This document shows positions 18,645 through 27,645 of a stretch of DNA of 64,000 nucleotides, in pieces. The stretch's first letter is position 1; each line of letters opens with the position of its first letter. Under the pieces are notes generated by a model. It was not told where the DNA came from. It did no database searches and saw only the letters and a program-made list of their open reading frames with translations. The translations under genes and the position numbers were made by a program. This stretch comes from Streptomyces sp. ALI-76-A (GTDB taxonomy: Bacteria > Actinomycetota > Actinomycetes > Streptomycetales > Streptomycetaceae): NCBI RefSeq assembly GCF_030287445.1, contig NZ_JASVWB010000002.1, positions 372,001 through 436,000 of the forward strand, given 5' to 3'.

Positions 18645-19706
18645 ATGAACGACGCCACCCTCACCGTCGGCTCCCTCGAGGCCCAGCCCGGCACCAAGGC
18701 CCGCGGCACCGTCCGGGCCGACCTCGGCACCCTCACCGCGGACATCCCGCTGACCCTGGTCAACGGCTCCCGCCCCGGACCCCGAGTCGTCATCACGGCG
18801 GGCGTGCACGGCGGCGAGTTCACGCCCATCGACGCCGCCGTACGGCTGGCGGACCTGCTGGAGCCCGGCGAGGTGCACGGGCAGGTCATCATCTGCCCCG
18901 TCGCCAATCCGCCCGCCGTGTACGAGGGCCGGCTCAACATCTCCCCGGTCGACGGCGTGAACCTCAACCGCGTCTTCCCCGGCGACCCGGCCGGCGGCCC
19001 CACCGAGCGGCTGGCCGCCTGGCTCTTCACCCACCTGATAGACGGCGCCGACGTCTACGTCGATCTGCACTGTGGCGGCATCGACCAGGTTCTGCGGGAC
19101 TTCGTCGGCTACCGCCTCACCGGTGACCCGGACCTGGACAAGGCCACGGCCGAACTGGCAGGCTCCTTCGGCATCGAGGACGTCATCCTCGGGCTGAAGG
19201 CCGACGGCGGCAACAGCCACGCGGCCGCCGCCCGCCGGGGCATCTCGGCGGTCCTGGTCGAGGTGGGATCGCTCGGACAGCGGGACGAGCCCACGGCCCT
19301 GCGCCGCGTCGACGGCCTCCTCACGGCACTGCGCCACCTGGGCGTCCTCGACCAGGAAGGCTCCGCCCCGGCGCCGGTCCGCCCATGGGTCTGGTCCGCC
19401 GGCGTCACCGCCGAGGCCACCGGCCTGTGGTACCCGGAGTTCTCCTTCCACGCCGATGTCATCGGCGAAGTGGCCGAAGGCGACCTCCTCGGCCGCATCG
19501 TCGACCCGGCCGACGGCACGCAGCACACCGTCCACGCCCCCGCCGGCGGACGGATCTTCTACGGCATGCACGGCCTCACCGTCGCCCCCGGCGACGAACT
19601 CGCCGCCCTCGCCGTCCCGTGGGACCCCGACACGGCCCCGAACCCCGACACCCTCCGTACCCCCGGCGCGGGCCACGGATCCGACGAGGCGGCCCCCCGC
19701 CCATAG
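18645..19706 (+). CDS. Succinylglutamate desuccinylase/aspartoacylase family deacylase, copy 1
   Basis: A 353-residue zinc carboxypeptidase-fold deacylase of the AstE/AspA group. Zinc ligands are visible in AGVHGGEFTPIDAA (HxxE) and VDLHCGGID; NLNRVFPGD is the conserved substrate-binding stretch. The C-terminal beta domain carries HTVHAPAGGRIFYGMHG. The family hydrolyses N-acyl amino acids such as N-acetyl-diaminobutyrate or N-succinylglutamate. Two starts are possible: ATG 18639 overlapping the previous stop, or ATG 18645; the latter is preferred because ACGGAGG lies 7 bp ahead. A second family member is in the same operon at 25235. Confidence 0.85.
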   Translation: MNDATLTVGSLEAQPGTKARGTVRADLGTLTADIPLTLVNGSRPGPRVVITAGVHGGEFTPIDAAVRLADLLEPGEVHGQVIICPVANPPAVYEGRLNISPVDGVNLNRVFPGDPAGGPTERLAAWLFTHLIDGADVYVDLHCGGIDQVLRDFVGYRLTGDPDLDKATAELAGSFGIEDVILGLKADGGNSHAAAARRGISAVLVEVGSLGQRDEPTALRRVDGLLTALRHLGVLDQEGSAPAPVRPWVWSAGVTAEATGLWYPEFSFHADVIGEVAEGDLLGRIVDPADGTQHTVHAPAGGRIFYGMHGLTVAPGDELAALAVPWDPDTAPNPDTLRTPGAGHGSDEAAPRP

Positions 19707-19781
19707 CGTCCGCCCCCTGCCCACAGCGCCCCACACCCCCCGGCCCCCCCTTCCCAGCAGCACCACCCCAGGAGGCACACC

Positions 19782-20888
19782 ATGAGAGACGCCCGGATAG
19801 ACCGCCGGCTGTTCCTGCGCGGAGTCGGCGGAGTCACGGCGGGTCTCGCCGCCGCGTCCGCCCTGAGTGCCTGTGGCACCGGCAGCAGCCGCAGCGCGAC
19901 CACCGGCAGCGGCAAGAGCTCCAAGACGCTCGTCGTGCGCAACAGCGGTGGCACGTACGGCGAGGCCAACCAGAAGGCGGTCTACGACGCGTTCACCAAG
20001 GAGACCGGCATCGAGATCAAGGTGGTGAACATCGCGTACGCCCAGCTGCTCGCCCAGATCAAGCAGGGCCGCCCGCAGTTCGACGTGATCGACACCTCGA
20101 TGGCCGACGTGGTGCGCTTCAAGGACGAGGACGCGACCGAGGCACTCGACTACGACCGGTTGAAGAGCACCAAGAACGCGGGCATCGCCGAGTCCCTGAT
20201 GATGTCCCATGGCATCGGCAAGAACTACTGGGCCAGCGTCATGGCGTACCGCACCGACGCGTTCGACGGCAAGAAGCCTGAAAGCTGGGCCGACTTCTGG
20301 GACACCAAGGCGTTCAAGGGGAGCCGCGCCCTCCAGGCCCGCGACGCCGATCTGCCCGAACTGGAGTTCGCCCTCCTGGCCGACGGCGTGCCCCTGGACA
20401 AGCTGTACCCCCTTGACGTGGAGCGCGCCTTCAAGTCCCTCGACAACATCAGGGGTTCCGTCCGCAAGTACTGGGACACCGGTGCCCTGCCCGGCGTCCT
20501 GCTGGGCCGCGAGGAGGTTGTCGCCACCAGCGTCTGGCACGGCCGTCTCGACGCCCTGATCAAGGGTGGCTCGCCGCTCGCGTACCAGTGGAACGGCGCC
20601 CGCCGGCAGAGCAACGGCTTCTGCATCCCCAAGGGGGCCGCGAACCTCGACGCCGCCTACCAGCTTGTCGACTTCGCGCTGCGTCCCGACATCCAGGCCG
20701 CCTACGCCGAGGTCTATCCGATGGCCCCGGTGGTGCCCGCCGCCTACAAGAAGCTCTCCCCGGCCGCCGCCGACAACCTGGCCAGCTCGCCCGAGCACCT
20801 GAAGTCCGGCTTCGACCTGGACGTCGAGTGGTGGATCAAGAACGAGGCGGCCGTGTCCAAGCGCTGGCAGGAGTGGGTCAATGCCTGA
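19782..20888 (+). CDS. ABC transporter substrate-binding lipoprotein, polyamine (PotD) type
   Basis: A 368-residue periplasmic-binding lipoprotein. The N-terminus has both a twin-arginine motif (Arg8-Arg9, RRLFLRG) and a lipobox ending at Cys31 (SALSACG), so it is probably exported folded by Tat and then lipidated. The mature part starts LVVRNSGGTYGEANQKAVYD and has the family 1/PotD layout. It is followed by an overlapping ATPase gene and two permease genes, forming a complete importer. Relatives bind putrescine, spermidine or related cations; the surrounding amine enzymes support that class of ligand. Confidence 0.88.
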   Translation: MRDARIDRRLFLRGVGGVTAGLAAASALSACGTGSSRSATTGSGKSSKTLVVRNSGGTYGEANQKAVYDAFTKETGIEIKVVNIAYAQLLAQIKQGRPQFDVIDTSMADVVRFKDEDATEALDYDRLKSTKNAGIAESLMMSHGIGKNYWASVMAYRTDAFDGKKPESWADFWDTKAFKGSRALQARDADLPELEFALLADGVPLDKLYPLDVERAFKSLDNIRGSVRKYWDTGALPGVLLGREEVVATSVWHGRLDALIKGGSPLAYQWNGARRQSNGFCIPKGAANLDAAYQLVDFALRPDIQAAYAEVYPMAPVVPAAYKKLSPAAADNLASSPEHLKSGFDLDVEWWIKNEAAVSKRWQEWVNA

Positions 20889-22026
20889 GCTGAACCTGAA
20901 GTCCCAGCACCAGTCGTCCCCGGTGGTCTCCCCGCCGGCTGGGACCGGCACCGGAAAACCCCTCACTGTCACGGACCTGCGCAAGACGTACAGCGGCGTG
21001 ACCGCTGTCGACACGGTCTCCATGGAGATCGCGGGCGGCGAGTTCGTCACCTTCCTGGGGTCCTCCGGCTCCGGCAAGACCACCACCCTGATGATGATCG
21101 CCGGGTTCTGCGAGCCCGACTCCGGCAGCATCGTCGTCGGCGGCCGTGACGTGACCCGCCTCGCGCCGCAGAAGCGCGGCCTCGGCTTCGTCTTCCAGCA
21201 GTACCTGCTGTTCCCGCACATGACGGTCTGGGAGAACGTCGCCTTCCCGCTCCAACTGCGGGGCGTGCCGAAGGCGGAGCTGCGCCGCCGGGTGGGGGAG
21301 ACCCTGGAGATCGCCGGACTCTCCGCCCTGGCCCGCCGCCGGCCCCGCGAGCTGTCCGGTGGCCAGCAACAGCGTGTCGCGCTGTGCCGGGCGCTGGTCT
21401 ACCGGCCGCCGGTGATCCTCATGGACGAGCCGCTCGGCGCCCTGGACAAGAAGCTGCGCGACCAGTTGCAGACCGAGATCAAGCGCATCCAGCAAGAACT
21501 CGGCCTGACCGTCATCTATGTGACGCACGACCAGGAGGAGGCGCTGGTCCTGTCCGACCGGATCGCGGTGATGCGGGACGGGCGGATCGACCAGTTCGAC
21601 ACCCCGCGTGAGCTCTTCGAGCGCCCGCGTACCCCGTTCGTCGCCGACTTCCTCGGCGCGGCCAACTTCCTGCCCGGCACAGTCCAGCAGCAGACCTCCG
21701 AGCGCACCGTCGTGAAGCTCGACACGGGAGGCCTGCTCGAGGCCCGCCCGCAGTCGGGAGTGGAGGGAGCACGGGTACGGGCCGCGGTGCAGCCCGGCCG
21801 GCTCCGGCTGTGCACGCCGGGCGACGGGTTCTGTACCGGGACCGTCGAGACGGTCACCTATGTCGGCACCCTCGTCCGCGTCACCGTCCGCCCCGCGGGC
21901 GACGCCGACACCGGCCTGGTACGGCTGGAACTCCCGGCCGGACAGGCCCCGGTCATCGGCGAACAGGTCAGCCTGACCGCCCACCCCGACGACGTCAGCG
22001 TGTTCGCGGTGGAAGGAGACGGGTGA
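20881..22026 (+). CDS. ABC transporter ATP-binding protein, PotA type
   Basis: A 381-residue import ATPase. Walker A is GSSGSGKTTTL, the Q-loop lies in FVFQQYLLFPHMTVWENV, the signature is LSGGQQQRVALCRAL, Walker B is VILMDEPLGALD, and the H-loop is VIYVTHDQEEAL. A C-terminal TOBE domain (about 290-375) is typical of polyamine and iron importers. It overlaps the binding-protein gene by 8 bp and is followed after 1 bp by the first permease. The first ~25 residues precede the ATPase fold and are probably disordered. Confidence 0.92.
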   Translation: MPELNLKSQHQSSPVVSPPAGTGTGKPLTVTDLRKTYSGVTAVDTVSMEIAGGEFVTFLGSSGSGKTTTLMMIAGFCEPDSGSIVVGGRDVTRLAPQKRGLGFVFQQYLLFPHMTVWENVAFPLQLRGVPKAELRRRVGETLEIAGLSALARRRPRELSGGQQQRVALCRALVYRPPVILMDEPLGALDKKLRDQLQTEIKRIQQELGLTVIYVTHDQEEALVLSDRIAVMRDGRIDQFDTPRELFERPRTPFVADFLGAANFLPGTVQQQTSERTVVKLDTGGLLEARPQSGVEGARVRAAVQPGRLRLCTPGDGFCTGTVETVTYVGTLVRVTVRPAGDADTGLVRLELPAGQAPVIGEQVSLTAHPDDVSVFAVEGDG

Positions 22027-22027
22027 C

Positions 22028-22960
22028 ATGGCCGGATCCGTTCTCGCCCCCGCGCCTCCCGCCACGGGCCCCAAGGCCCCCGCGGCCCCCGCGGGGCGGT
22101 TGCGCCGCGCGCTGTCCGAGCGCAGAACCCGCTTCGGGCTGTTCAACGCCGCCCCCGTGGTCATCTATCTGCTGGTGCTGTTCGTCTACCCGATCTTCAG
22201 CACCCTGCTCCTCAGCCTCAAGGGCGAGGACGGCGGCTGGACTCTGCACTGGTACGCGAACGCCCTCCATGGGTCCAACCTGCAGGTCCTTTTCACCACC
22301 CTGCGGATCTCCGCCGAGACTTCGCTGTTCAGCCTCGTCATCGGATTCCTGCTGGCTGCCGCCGTCTCCCGGCTCAAGCCGCTGTGGGCAGGCCTGGTGA
22401 TGATCATCGTCATCGTGCCGCACTTCATCAGTGCCTTGGTCCGCACCTACGGCTGGATCATCCTGCTCGGTGAACACGGCGTCATCAACAACGCCCTGAC
22501 GGATCTGGACGTCCCGGGTGCTCCGTTCCAGATGCTCTACAACGAACTCGGCGTGGTCATCGGCACCACCTCGGTGATGCTGCCCTACACCGTGCTGCTG
22601 CTGTACGCGGTGATGCGCGGCATCGATCGCAGGCTGCCGGCCGCCGCGGCCAGCATGGGCGCGGGCAGGCTGACGATCTTCCGCCGGGTCTACCTCCCGA
22701 TGGTCGCTCCCGGCCTGGTCAACGCGGGCATCCTGTGCTTCATCCTCTGCCTCGGCTACTACCTGACCCCCGCCCTCATGGGTGGTCCGAAGCAGACCAT
22801 GGTCGCCTCGCTCATCAGTGAGCAGGTGATGAAGCAGAACCAGTGGAACGGCGCTGCCGCGCTCGGCATCATCCTGCTGCTCCTCACCTTCGGAGGTCTG
22901 CTCCTGCTGCGGCTGATCAAGGCCATGAGCGAAGCCGCGAAGAACCGAGGTATCTCATGA
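22028..22960 (+). CDS. ABC transporter permease, PotB type
   Basis: A 310-residue inner-membrane permease with about six spans, beginning FGLFNAAPVVIYLLVLFVYP after a basic N-terminal tail. The cytoplasmic EAA loop is AAAASMGAGRLTIFRRVYLP, which docks the ATPase. It pairs with the following permease, which it overlaps by ATGA, to form the translocation pore of the polyamine-type importer. Confidence 0.9.
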   Translation: MAGSVLAPAPPATGPKAPAAPAGRLRRALSERRTRFGLFNAAPVVIYLLVLFVYPIFSTLLLSLKGEDGGWTLHWYANALHGSNLQVLFTTLRISAETSLFSLVIGFLLAAAVSRLKPLWAGLVMIIVIVPHFISALVRTYGWIILLGEHGVINNALTDLDVPGAPFQMLYNELGVVIGTTSVMLPYTVLLLYAVMRGIDRRLPAAAASMGAGRLTIFRRVYLPMVAPGLVNAGILCFILCLGYYLTPALMGGPKQTMVASLISEQVMKQNQWNGAAALGIILLLLTFGGLLLLRLIKAMSEAAKNRGIS

Positions 22961-23823
22961 TCGCGCTGCGCTCGACACTGGCCGGACGGATCTTCCTGAC
23001 CGTCGCCTCCACGGTGATCCTGCTGTTCCTCGCCCTGCCGATCGTCCTCATCGTCGTCACCTCCTTCGGCAAGGACGCCTTCGGCGCCTTCCCGCCGGAC
23101 TCCTGGACGCTGGGCTGGTACAAGGTGCTGTTCGCCGACGGCAGCAAGTGGCCGGCCGCGCTGTCGCTGAGCGCCCTGATCGCCTCACTGACCACCGTGT
23201 TCTCGCTCCTCCTGGGCATCACTGCGGCCACGGCACTGGTCCGTAGCAACCTGCCGCTGCGCTCGGCGGTGTACGGACTGGTCCTCGCCCCGCTGGTGAT
23301 CCCCCAAGTGGTCATCGCCCTCGGCCTGTTCCTGCTCTTCGAGCCGGCCGCCATGCTCGGCAGTCCGATCGCCATCGCCCTCGGCCACACCGTGCTCGCC
23401 TCACCGATCGCCGTGATGATCCTCATGGCCACACTGAAGGGCATCGACGAACGGCTGGAGGACGCGGCGGCCAGCATGGGCGCGAACCGGCTCACCGTCG
23501 CCCGGCGCATCACGCTCCCCCTGGCGATGCCCGGCATGATCGCCGCCGCGATCTTCTCCTTCATCACCAGCTTCGACGAGTTCTTCATCTCGCAGTTCCT
23601 GTCCTCGGTGGACACCACGACCCTGCCCGTCCAGGTGTTCAACGTCCTCCAGTTCGATGTCGACCCGTCCGTGACGGCCATCAGCGCGGTGCTCATCGCG
23701 ATCGCCGTCCTGGCCCTCGTCCTGGTCGCCGCCGTGCGCCGACTCGGCGGTGGCGGAAAGCAGGACGGTCTGCTGCCGACGGAGCCCGCGGTGGGCCTGT
23801 CCACCGGGAGTGAGACCTCATGA
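22957..23823 (+). CDS. ABC transporter permease, PotC type
   Basis: A 288-residue permease with six predicted spans. The EAA loop is DAAASMGANRLTVARRITLP, and the ITSFDEFFISQFLS segment is typical of PotC/PotI proteins. ATG 22957 overlaps the previous stop, and its own stop overlaps the start of the aminotransferase, so uptake and catabolic genes are translationally coupled. Confidence 0.9.
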   Translation: MIALRSTLAGRIFLTVASTVILLFLALPIVLIVVTSFGKDAFGAFPPDSWTLGWYKVLFADGSKWPAALSLSALIASLTTVFSLLLGITAATALVRSNLPLRSAVYGLVLAPLVIPQVVIALGLFLLFEPAAMLGSPIAIALGHTVLASPIAVMILMATLKGIDERLEDAAASMGANRLTVARRITLPLAMPGMIAAAIFSFITSFDEFFISQFLSSVDTTTLPVQVFNVLQFDVDPSVTAISAVLIAIAVLALVLVAAVRRLGGGGKQDGLLPTEPAVGLSTGSETS

Positions 23824-25211
23824 CCACCAGCACCCGCACCCCGGCCGGTGAACTGTCCGCCACCGCGGCCAGACACCTGCTGCTCAACATGACCCCCAAC
23901 GGCTCGCTCGGCCCGGAAGGTGAGAACCTCCTCGTCATCCGGCGGGGCGAGGGCCCGTACGTCGACGACGCCGACGGCAGGCGCTACATCGACGGCCTGT
24001 CCGGGCTGTACTGCTGCCAGCTCGGCTACTCCTACGGCCCCGAGTTCGCCGAGGCGGCCCAGAAGCAACTGCGCGAGCTGTGCTACAGCCCGCTGTGGAC
24101 CTCCTCCGCGCACCCGACGGCGATCGAACTCGCCGAGCGGCTGTCCCGGATCGCCCCCGTGGACATCGAGCACACCTTTTTCTCCAGCGGCGGCGCCGAA
24201 GCCGTCGAGACCGCCTGGAAGATCGCCCGCCGCTACCACGCGCTGCGCGGCGAACCGGGCCGCACCAAGGCCATCTCTCGGCGCGGCGCCTACCACGGCC
24301 TGACCATCGGCACCCTGTCGCTCACCGACGACCCCGGCCTGACTGAGCCGTACGGCCCGCCGGCGATCGACACCCGGTTCGTGGCCAACACCAACCGCTT
24401 CGGTCTCGCACCGGAATACGCGGACGACGACCTGTACACGGCCCGGCTGCTCGCCGAGCTGGAGGACGCGATCCTGGCCGAGGGCCCGGAGACCGTCGCC
24501 ATGCTCATCGCAGAGCCGGTGCAGAACCGGGGCGGCTGCATCACCCCGCCCCAGGGTTACTGGCAAGGTCTGCGGGCGCTGGCCGACCGGTACGGCTTCC
24601 TGCTCGTCGCCGACGAGGTGATCACGGCCTTCGGCCGGGTCGGGGAGTGGTTCGGCGGGGACCGCTACGGCGCCCGCCCGGACATGGTCACCGTCGCCAA
24701 GGGCATCACCGCCGGTTACGCCCCCATGGGGGCAACCCTGGTCAGCAATCGCGTCGTCGAGGTCATCAACCGGCCCGGCGTGGTCCTCAACCACGGCTAC
24801 ACCTTCGGCGGGCACCCGCTGAGCGCGGCCATCGCCCTGCGCAACCTGGAGATCATGGAGCGGGACCGGATCCTGGAGAACGTCCGTGACCTCCAGGACC
24901 ACCTGGCGGGCCGGATGACATCGCTCGCGGACCTGCCGATCGTCGGCGACGTCCGGGGCGCCGGGTTCTTCTACGCCTGCGAACTCGTCGGCGACCACGA
25001 GGACGGCGGCTTCGGCGACACCGCCCGCGCCGACCTGATCGTCGACCTGATCCCGCGCCGGCTGCGTGAGGCCGGCCTCCTCGCCCGCGTCTACAACCGG
25101 TCCGCGCCACTGGTCCAGATCGCGCCCCCGCTGATCAGCGACCGGGCCCTTCTCGACCGTATCGCCGACATCCTCGCGGAGACCCTCGCCGAGGCGTCCG
25201 CCCGCATCTGA
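23820..25211 (+). CDS. Class III aminotransferase (putrescine/beta-alanine-pyruvate type)
   Basis: A 463-residue PLP enzyme of the omega-aminotransferase group. Landmarks are LSGLYCCQLGYSYGPEFAEA, HTFFSSGGAEAVETAWKIAR, LLVADEVITAFGRVGEWFG with the cofactor Asp, and TVAKGITAGYAPMGA with the catalytic lysine near residue 294. It is much closer to diamine and taurine transaminases than to the 9677 enzyme, which belongs to the GABA-type subgroup. Placed directly behind the importer, it probably deaminates the imported amine or its first breakdown product. Confidence 0.88.
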   Translation: MTTSTRTPAGELSATAARHLLLNMTPNGSLGPEGENLLVIRRGEGPYVDDADGRRYIDGLSGLYCCQLGYSYGPEFAEAAQKQLRELCYSPLWTSSAHPTAIELAERLSRIAPVDIEHTFFSSGGAEAVETAWKIARRYHALRGEPGRTKAISRRGAYHGLTIGTLSLTDDPGLTEPYGPPAIDTRFVANTNRFGLAPEYADDDLYTARLLAELEDAILAEGPETVAMLIAEPVQNRGGCITPPQGYWQGLRALADRYGFLLVADEVITAFGRVGEWFGGDRYGARPDMVTVAKGITAGYAPMGATLVSNRVVEVINRPGVVLNHGYTFGGHPLSAAIALRNLEIMERDRILENVRDLQDHLAGRMTSLADLPIVGDVRGAGFFYACELVGDHEDGGFGDTARADLIVDLIPRRLREAGLLARVYNRSAPLVQIAPPLISDRALLDRIADILAETLAEASARI

Positions 25212-25234
25212 TCCATGTTTCGGAAAGGAACGAC

Positions 25235-26188
25235 ATGTACTCCATCGGTCCACTGACCGTCGCCCCCGGCGAGCGCGCCCAAGGCCTCATCCCGGTCGGC
25301 ACCAGCAGCTACGGTGTGGAACTCGGCATCCCACTGATCGTCGTCAACGGCGCCCAGGACGGCCCGGTCCTGTGTGTGGACGCCGGCGTGCACGGCGACG
25401 AGTACGACGGCCAGGAGGCCGTCCGCCGCGTGGTCGCCGAGATCGACCCGGCCACCCTGCGCGGCACGCTCGTCGCCATCCCCTGCATGAACACCCCGGC
25501 CTTCGAGGCGGCGGCCCGCACCAGCGGCCTGGACCACCTCAACCTCAACCGCATCTTCCCCGGTGACGCGGACGGCTCGTACTCGCTGCGCCTGGCCGCC
25601 ACCTTCGTCGAACAGGTCGTCCCCGCCATCGACGCCCTGGTCGACCTGCACACCGGCGGCACGTTCGGTGAGATCGCCCCGCTGGTCATCCTTCAGGGCG
25701 GCTACGAGGAACTGGCGACGGACATGGCCCTCGCGGCCGGGCACGAGCTGGTCTGGAAGGGCGGCAAGTGGGGCGGCACAGTGCGCCACCCCACCCTCGC
25801 GGCCGGCAAGCCCGCCATCACCATCGAGGTCGGCGGCGGCACCTACCGCGAGGAGAACGTCGCCCTGCACATGCACTCCATCCGCAACATCCTCCGGCAA
25901 CTCGGCATGATCGACGGTGCGGCGGAGCTGCGGGACACCTACACCACTGTCTCCGGCACTTTCGCCCGCTCCGACGCCGGCGGCTTCTTCGTCGGCCACG
26001 CCGAGCCGGGGGACACCTGCAAGGAAGGCGACCTGATCGCCCACATCGTCGACCACTACGGCAACACGCTGGAGGAGGTCCGCGCCCCGCAGGACGGCAT
26101 CGTGCTCTGGGTCCGCCGGATCCGTACCGTGCGCCCCGGCGACGAAGTCGTCATCTTCGGCGAGGTGCAGGGGGAGATCCGGCCATGA
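25235..26188 (+). CDS. Succinylglutamate desuccinylase/aspartoacylase family deacylase, copy 2
   Basis: A 317-residue AstE/AspA-type zinc deacylase. Ligands lie in AGVHGDEYDGQEAV and VDLHTGGTF, with LNLNRIFPGD between them and a C-terminal beta domain around VRAPQDGIVLWVRRI. It is clearly related to the 18645 protein but diverged, so the two may remove different acyl groups or act at different steps. A GGAAAGG site precedes ATG 25235. Its stop overlaps the aldehyde dehydrogenase start. Confidence 0.87.
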   Translation: MYSIGPLTVAPGERAQGLIPVGTSSYGVELGIPLIVVNGAQDGPVLCVDAGVHGDEYDGQEAVRRVVAEIDPATLRGTLVAIPCMNTPAFEAAARTSGLDHLNLNRIFPGDADGSYSLRLAATFVEQVVPAIDALVDLHTGGTFGEIAPLVILQGGYEELATDMALAAGHELVWKGGKWGGTVRHPTLAAGKPAITIEVGGGTYREENVALHMHSIRNILRQLGMIDGAAELRDTYTTVSGTFARSDAGGFFVGHAEPGDTCKEGDLIAHIVDHYGNTLEEVRAPQDGIVLWVRRIRTVRPGDEVVIFGEVQGEIRP

Positions 26189-27645
26189 CCGGCGAACTGC
26201 GGTTGACCGAGCTGCTGATCGACGGCAAGCAGGTGCCCGCCGCCGACGGACGCTCCTTCACGGTCCTCGACCCGTCCGACGGTACGGTCATCACCCATGT
26301 CGCGCTGGCCGGCAAGGCGGACGTGGACCAGGCGGTCGCGGCGGCACGCTCGGCCCTCACCTCTCCCGAATGGGCCCGCATGCGGGCCGCCGACCGGGGC
26401 CGCATCCTCTACCGGATCGCGGAGGCCATCCGCTACCAGGGCGAGCGGCTGGCCCGCCTGGAGAGCCAGGACGTCGGCAAGCCGCTCCGCCAGGCGAAGG
26501 CCGACGTCGAGGCCGCCGCCCGCTACTTCGAGTTCTACGCGGGCGTCGCCGACAAGCTCGGCGGCACGACGATCCCTCTCGGGCCCGGCCTGATCGACTA
26601 CACCGTGCGCGAGCCGATCGGTGTGTCCGGCCAGATCATCCCGTTCAACTACCCGCTGCAGAACACCGCGAGGGGCTCCGCCCCGGCGCTGGCGGCAGGG
26701 TGCACGGTCGTGCTCAAGCCGTCGCCGGAGGCGCCGCTCAGCCCGCTGGAGATCGGCAGAATCGCCCTGGAGTGCGGTCTCCCGCCGGGCGTTCTCAACG
26801 TCGTCCCCGGTGACGGCGAGACCGGCGCGGCCCTCGCCGGGCACCCGGACATCGACCAGGTCACTTTCACCGGCTCGGTGCCGACCGGCATCAAGGTCGC
26901 CCAGGCCGCCGCCGCCAACGTGGTGCCGTCCGTCACCGAGCTGGGCGGCAAATCCCCGGTCGTCGTCTTCGCCGACGCCGACTTCGACCTGGCGCTGACC
27001 GCGGTCGCGGCCTCGGCCTTCGGCAACGCCGGCCAGACCTGCTCGGCCGGCACCCGGCTGCTGCTCCAGCGCGGCGCCGAGGAGTTCCTCGACAAGCTGG
27101 TCGCGTACGCCGCCTCGCTGCGCATCGGCCCGGGTCTCACCGACCCGGACATCGGCCCGCTCGTCGTCGGCAGGCAGCGCGACCGGGTGCTGGGCTACCT
27201 GGACCTGGCCCGCGAGGAGGGCGCCGTGGCACGGGCCGGCGGCGGTGCGCCGTCCGACCCGGCCCTGGCCGACGGCTACTACGTCGAGCCGACCGTCCTC
27301 ACCGGCCTGAGCAACGACGCCCGGTGCGCCCGCGAGGAGATCTTCGGCCCCGTCGTCACCGTCATCGAGTTCGACGACGCCGACGAGGCCCTGGACATCG
27401 CCAACGACAGCCCGTACGGCCTCGCGTCTTACGTCTGGACCCGTGACATCGACAAAGCGATGCGGCTCGCCGAGGGCATCCGGGCCGGCCAGGTCTACGT
27501 CAACGCCACCGGCGTCGGCACCGGCGTCGAACTCCCCTTCGGTGGCTACAAGCACAGCGGCTGGGGCCGGGAGAAGGGCCTAGCGGCCCTCGACAGCTAC
27601 ACGCAGACCAAGAACGTCTGCATCGGATTCGGAAGCCGGTCATGA
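26185..27645 (+). CDS. Aldehyde dehydrogenase family protein
   Basis: A 486-residue NAD(P)-dependent aldehyde dehydrogenase. Landmarks are IPFNYPLQNTARGSAPALAA, TELGGKSPVVVFADAD with the general base near residue 252, and NAGQTCSAGTRLLLQ with the nucleophilic Cys near 284. It resembles gamma-aminobutyraldehyde and betaine aldehyde dehydrogenases. It is coupled to its neighbours by ATGA on both sides and probably oxidises the amino-aldehyde made by the transaminase or an oxidase in the operon. Confidence 0.9.
   Translation: MTGELRLTELLIDGKQVPAADGRSFTVLDPSDGTVITHVALAGKADVDQAVAAARSALTSPEWARMRAADRGRILYRIAEAIRYQGERLARLESQDVGKPLRQAKADVEAAARYFEFYAGVADKLGGTTIPLGPGLIDYTVREPIGVSGQIIPFNYPLQNTARGSAPALAAGCTVVLKPSPEAPLSPLEIGRIALECGLPPGVLNVVPGDGETGAALAGHPDIDQVTFTGSVPTGIKVAQAAAANVVPSVTELGGKSPVVVFADADFDLALTAVAASAFGNAGQTCSAGTRLLLQRGAEEFLDKLVAYAASLRIGPGLTDPDIGPLVVGRQRDRVLGYLDLAREEGAVARAGGGAPSDPALADGYYVEPTVLTGLSNDARCAREEIFGPVVTVIEFDDADEALDIANDSPYGLASYVWTRDIDKAMRLAEGIRAGQVYVNATGVGTGVELPFGGYKHSGWGREKGLAALDSYTQTKNVCIGFGSRS

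Noticed and set aside
18450..21221. A 923-codon minus-strand open frame spanning four plus-strand genes
   Set aside because: It crosses several real genes in antisense, has no domain pattern and no ribosome binding site.
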